The position numbers and the translations under genes were made by a program. DNA of 15,749 nucleotides, taken from assembly GCA_934546725.1 (NCBI GenBank), contig CAKTED010000009.1, positions 1 through 15,749 of the forward strand, in the 5' to 3' direction. The DNA is from an uncultured Oscillospiraceae bacterium (GTDB taxonomy: Bacteria > Bacillota > Clostridia > Oscillospirales > Oscillospiraceae). Shown here piece by piece: positions 15,099 to 15,749 of the stretch (its first letter is position 1; every line of letters begins with the position of its first letter). The notes under the pieces are model-generated. The model ran no database searches, had not been told where the DNA came from, and was given only the letters and a program-made list of their open reading frames with translations.

Positions 15099-15383
15099 AT
15101 GAAGAAGATTAAAAACAGGCGCGGTGAAACGCTTATTGAAAGCCTTGTGTCCATTCTTATCGTGGCACTGGTATTTGCCTTTTTTGCAACGGCGGCCGTA
15201 ACGGCGGGGCGCATAAACGCGAAAACGCGAAATACAGACGTTTCGTTCCACTATGACGAAAGCGCCGCGCCGCAGGACGGCGTCGTAAAGCTGACGGGCA
15301 GGAGCGGGACGGTATCGCAGAGCAGCATTGCACTGTATGAAAATAACGGATATTATTACTACGCGGAGGTGAGCGCGCCATGA
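15099..15383 (+). CDS. Short prepilin-like minor pilin (94 aa)
   Basis: Prepilin signal MKKIKNRRG then ETLIESLVSILIVALVFAFFATAAV, with Glu at mature position 5. The C-terminal domain is only about 55 residues and ends NNGYYYYAEVSAP. It lies in the position where GspI/PilV-type minor pilins sit beside GspJ and GspK partners, but it is shorter than those usually are. I see no frameshift: the stop overlaps the next start as ATGA, which argues that the short length is real. GAGGTG (15086-15091) provides the ribosome binding site. The exact family cannot be named from sequence alone. Confidence 0.75.
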   Translation: MKKIKNRRGETLIESLVSILIVALVFAFFATAAVTAGRINAKTRNTDVSFHYDESAAPQDGVVKLTGRSGTVSQSSIALYENNGYYYYAEVSAP

Positions 15384-15749
15384 AAAAGCTGCGTGAAAAG
15401 TGCGGCATGACGCTTATCGAAATGCTCTGCGCAGTGCTGCTCCTGCTGATAATGAGCGGCATGCTGACGCTTGGCGTGAACTTTGCCGTTAAGACGTATC
15501 ACGATTCCATGCAGAGCTCGCAGGCGCAGGAGCTATGCTCCACGATAACCGCCGCCATCAGCGACAAGCTGCGCTACTGCGGCAGTGTGAGCAAAAACGG
15601 CGACAGCATATTCATTCAGGACGTGGGCAGCGTCTCAAGCGGCGAGGGCGAGATATTCAGCGTGAACGGAAACGGCGAGATCACGCTCGATGCCGCCGGA
15701 ACGAAAAAGCTGCTCGGCTCCAGATCCTACCCGCGCGGCCTGTGCGTGG
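15380..15749 (+). CDS. PilW/GspJ/ComGF-like minor pilin (3' partial)
   Basis: Starts at the ATG overlapping the previous stop and runs open to the window edge (123 complete codons). Leader MKKLREKCG, then MTLIEMLCAVLLLLIMSGML, a good class III signal with Glu5. The leader is nearly the same as that of the pilin at 14445 (MKKLRERDG). The segment QSSQAQELCSTITAAISDKLRYCG followed by beta-rich sequence matches the general plan of PilW/GspJ proteins, in which a long helix precedes a strand-rich domain. The C-terminal part is missing, so length and family stay open. Confidence 0.75.
   Translation, partial: MKKLREKCGMTLIEMLCAVLLLLIMSGMLTLGVNFAVKTYHDSMQSSQAQELCSTITAAISDKLRYCGSVSKNGDSIFIQDVGSVSSGEGEIFSVNGNGEITLDAAGTKKLLGSRSYPRGLCV

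Overview
The window is an almost continuous plus-strand type IV pilus (T4P) assembly locus. It most likely comes from a monoderm Clostridia (Oscillospiraceae-like gut) bacterium. The evidence is a GC content near 60% by eye, strong AGGAGG-type ribosome binding sites, TTG starts, frequent ATA and AGA/AGG codons, and no outer-membrane secretin (PilQ) or PilP in the position where diderms carry them after pilO. The taxonomic call is an inference. The T4P assignment rests on motifs in seven consecutive genes.

Layout: 1-1610 encodes the extension ATPase PilB, cut at its 5' end by the window edge. 1644-2852 encodes the platform protein PilC. 2853-3386 is a 534-base gap holding two near-identical copies of a ~120-bp element with inverted ends plus a third isolated left arm, then a C-rich, G-poor leader before the major pilin. 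3387-3812 is the major pilin pilA. 3813-3955 holds two stem-loops. 3956-4747 is the prepilin peptidase pilD. 4766-6944 is pilM-pilN-pilO, tightly packed with ATGA overlaps. 6971-14416 is one 2481-residue protein that starts with a genuine prepilin signal and continues as a huge modular exoprotein. 14445-15749 holds three further small pilin-like genes, the last cut by the right edge.

How they work together: PilD cleaves the leaders of PilA and of the minor pilins. PilB powers subunit insertion through PilC. PilM-PilN-PilO form the inner-membrane alignment complex. The last four genes look like a minor-pilin (tip) set: a GspK/PilX-like pilin lacking Glu5, a very short pilin, a GspJ/PilW-like pilin, and the giant pilin. 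The giant carries three ~500-residue GLUG-containing repeat modules, Ig-like (Big_2-like) segments, two InlB B-type repeats and an aromatic-rich C-terminal segment. My main hypothesis is that this giant protein is a surface adhesin displayed by the pilus, probably at its tip, through its N-terminal pilin helix.

I saw no tRNA, rRNA, CRISPR array, transposase or convincing intrinsic terminator. The long minus-strand open frames are shadows of the GC-rich plus-strand genes.
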